Assembly: GCA_964555685.1 (NCBI GenBank) | Contig: CAZKTO010000068.1 | Coordinates: forward strand, 1 to 16,773 | Origin: CAZKTO01 sp964555685 | Lineage (GTDB): Bacteria > Chloroflexota > Dehalococcoidia > SHYB01 | Direction: 5' to 3' | Length of the DNA: 16,773 nt | In this document: positions 12,816-16,773 of the stretch, one piece after another | Position numbering within the stretch: position 1 is the stretch's first letter | How the letters are laid out: each line of letters begins with the position of its first letter | The notes under the pieces: model-generated | What the model was told of the DNA's origin: nothing | Database searches by the model: none | The model's input: only the letters and a program-made list of their open reading frames with translations | Translations under genes and position numbers: made by a program

Positions 12816-14201
12816 CTATAGCCCCAAACGCTCGCGCCCGCGCCAGTAGTCGCGCGAGATGGCTAGCGCGTGCACGGCCTCCTGGATCGTGCGGAAGATG
12901 GGAAAGCCCGCCTGCTTGATCATGGCGGGGAGCTGGTCCTGCCCGGCGAAGACGGCGGCGGCCACCGGCTTGTTCGAGCGGTAGCTCATCTCCTTGATAT
13001 CCACGAGCAGCTTCTCGGCGTCGGGGCCGGTGAAGCCCATGCCGGAGGCGCCGCCGCCCGTGGGCACGGTGACGGCCATGCCCGCCACCTGGGACTCCTT
13101 GATGATCGCCTGGACGGCGTAGGCGACGGCCGTGCGATCGTAGATGTCGCCGAAGTCCACCGGGTTGGTGAACCGGATCACATGCGCCCGGCTGCGGGTC
13201 TCCAGCTCGCGGACGACGGCGGGCTCCAGCTTGGGCAGGTGGAAGCCCAAGCCGCCGGCGACGTCCGCCGAGATGACGGCGAAGCCGCCCGAGGGGGAGA
13301 TGACGACGATCGTGTTGCCCCGGCAGGGCGGCAGGGCGAAGGCCTTGGCGCACGTCGTGAAGCTCTCCAGCTCGCGCACCCGCACGATGCCGGCCTGACG
13401 CAGGGCCCCGTCCACCACCCGGTCGTCGGACGCCAGGGCGGCGGTGTGGGACCGGGCTACGTCGGCCGTCTCCGGCGACGTGTTGGCCTTCATGACGACG
13501 ATGGGTTTGGAGCAGCGGCGCGCCACCTCCATGAGCTCCCGGCCCCGGCGGATGTCCTCCAGGTACATGAAGATGGCGCCGGTCGCGGGATCCCCCGCCA
13601 GGTACTCCAGGAGGTCCGTCTCGTCCGTGTCCAGCTTGTTGCCGACGCTGATAATCTTGTTGAAGCCGAGGGCCTCCTCGGAGAAGAGGGCCATGCAGCG
13701 CATCTTCACCCCGCCGCTCTGGGCGATGATGCTGTTGGGCCCCTTGACCAGGACGCCGGGGTCCAGCGGCGCGAAGGGCAGGACGAGGCCGTTGTCCAGG
13801 TTCGTGATGCCCAGGCAGTTGGGGCCCAGGAACCGCATCCCGTGCCGCCGGGCGATCTCCTTCACCTGGCGGCCCAGGCCCACGCCCGTGTCGCTGTACT
13901 CGTCGAAGCCGCCGCTGGAGATGAGGACGCGCCGGACGCCCTTCCGCCCCAGCTCGTCCAGCGTCTTGGGAATGAAGCGGGCGGGGATGAGGACGGCGGC
14001 GAAGTCGACCTCGGTGGGCAGGTCCAGCGGCGAGGTGTAGATGGGCTTGTCGTAGATCGCGCCGGCCTGGGCGCCGATGGCGTAGGTCTCGCCGGCGAAC
14101 TTGAACTTCAGGAGGTTGCGCAGGATGTTGCGGGCCAGGTTGTCGGAGGCGAGCGAGACGCCAACGACGGCGACCTTGCGGGGGTAGAACATCGCTCGCA
14201 C
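12816..14201 (-). CDS. NDP-forming acyl-CoA synthetase, alpha-type subunit (CoA-binding), stand-alone
   Basis: This 461-residue protein resembles the alpha part of NDP-forming acetyl/acyl-CoA synthetases, which couple acyl-CoA to ATP or GDP/ADP chemistry through a phosphohistidine. An N-terminal CoA-binding Rossmann domain (FYPRKVAVVGVS, roughly 5-125, ending FLGPNCLGI) is followed by two succinyl-CoA-ligase-like domains (IIAQSGGVKMR, then ISPSGGFAVISADVAG). The conserved His sits in ARSHTAALAS (H252), equivalent to SHTGALAGSD of relatives. The ATP-grasp (beta) domain is absent and no beta gene is visible here. The GTG at 14201 has a GGAG about 8 bases upstream; an ATG at 14192 is equally possible and gives 458 residues. 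The longer frame to 14285 runs through a repeat hairpin and is rejected. Confidence 0.85.
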   Translation of the reverse strand: MRAMFYPRKVAVVGVSLASDNLARNILRNLLKFKFAGETYAIGAQAGAIYDKPIYTSPLDLPTEVDFAAVLIPARFIPKTLDELGRKGVRRVLISSGGFDEYSDTGVGLGRQVKEIARRHGMRFLGPNCLGITNLDNGLVLPFAPLDPGVLVKGPNSIIAQSGGVKMRCMALFSEEALGFNKIISVGNKLDTDETDLLEYLAGDPATGAIFMYLEDIRRGRELMEVARRCSKPIVVMKANTSPETADVARSHTAALASDDRVVDGALRQAGIVRVRELESFTTCAKAFALPPCRGNTIVVISPSGGFAVISADVAGGLGFHLPKLEPAVVRELETRSRAHVIRFTNPVDFGDIYDRTAVAYAVQAIIKESQVAGMAVTVPTGGGASGMGFTGPDAEKLLVDIKEMSYRSNKPVAAAVFAGQDQLPAMIKQAGFPIFRTIQEAVHALAISRDYWRGRERLGL

Positions 14202-14238
14202 GATAGGGGCTCCGGCGGCGCTGGCGGAGTAGGGGCCC

Positions 14239-14275
14239 TCACCCCCGCCCCTCTCCGGTACGGAGAGGGGGGTGA
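14239..14275. repeat. GA/CT-rich hairpin repeat upstream of the acyl-CoA synthetase gene
   Basis: CCCCTCTCCG (14248-14257) pairs perfectly with CGGAGAGGGG (14261-14270) around the loop GTA. TCACCCC (14239-14245) and GGGGTGA (14269-14275) extend the inverted symmetry. It belongs with the CT/GA hairpins at 374-452. It lies between divergent genes. The gap 14202-14474 otherwise shows only the uvrA promoter. Confidence 0.6.
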
Positions 14276-14408
14276 CCCGCTGCAAGGGATGGGCAGGGTC
14301 TTTGGCCCGGGCGCGACCGTTAGGACTCTACTGGAAACGGAGCCCTGATGCAACGACGAGCGGGGTGTGGCGCAGGGTCAGAGCATTGTGTGGCGTGCCC
14401 TAAAACCC

Positions 14409-14438
14409 TTGTCCCCCTCCGCGCCCCGTTGCTACAAT
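14409..14438 (+). promoter_or_regulatory. sigma70-type promoter of uvrA
   Basis: TTGTCC (14409-14414) and TACAAT (14433-14438) are 18 bases apart, giving a leader of about 30 bases. The -35 sequence and spacing are identical to those before dnaJ. No GAAC-N4-GTTC box is seen, so SOS control of this uvrA is not supported. Confidence 0.65.
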
Positions 14439-14474
14439 CATGGTTAGCTTTCCGAGCCGAGGTGCGCTGCTCCT

Positions 14475-16773
<2,299 letters not shown>

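Overview
The window is high-GC bacterial chromosome with short intergenic gaps. It contains ordinary housekeeping genes plus two accessory-looking stretches. The best guess is an uncultured Chloroflexota, Dehalococcoidia-like. This rests on the SOS-box type (GAAC-N4-GTTC), the style of the UvrA sequence, the dispersed GTCATTC-type repeats with a GIY-YIG relic, and a small Cys-cluster HTH protein resembling ones I recall from that class. Other high-GC uncultured lineages are not excluded.

Layout. At the left edge (1-186, minus) is a truncated SelW/Rdx-type selenoprotein gene. Its in-frame TGA is followed by a bacterial SECIS-like hairpin. A GA-rich hairpin repeat comes next, then a PPi-type phosphofructokinase and an amidohydrolase, both minus. 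A divergent dnaJ (plus) follows and ends inside a 145-bp repeat element with terminal inverted repeats. The minus-strand ribosomal-protein unit rplU-rpmA-rpmE is followed by a DUF1385 membrane protein. It is driven by a TTGACA-N18-TATAAT promoter with an almost absent leader. Divergent from it is yqeK, an HD-domain nucleotide hydrolase. A second repeat family separates yqeK from a YIP1-like membrane protein.

The most unusual part is 7870-9136. A strong promoter overlaps one imperfect LexA/SOS box and is followed by two perfect ones. A 19-bp inverted repeat spans from the -10 box to the start codon of the next gene. That gene encodes what looks like the C-terminal nuclease domain of a phage large terminase, with the expected catalytic acids replaced. 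It is followed in the same apparent operon by a small protein with a four-cysteine cluster and a helix-turn-helix. I propose an SOS-controlled, domesticated phage-derived locus of unknown function.

A carboxymuconolactone-decarboxylase-family gene and class 2 pyrD come next. The gene-poor stretch 10783-11359 holds a 256-bp element with GTCATTCTGA terminal inverted repeats. It encloses a decayed GIY-YIG nuclease gene on the minus strand. A smaller element after dnaJ shares the same end motif, so this may be a REP-like family once mobilised by a GIY-YIG nuclease. The right part has an MFS transporter and a lone CoA-binding (alpha-type) NDP-forming acyl-CoA synthetase subunit, both minus. On the plus strand, uvrA begins and runs off the window edge.

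No rRNA, tRNA, CRISPR array or complete insertion sequence was seen.
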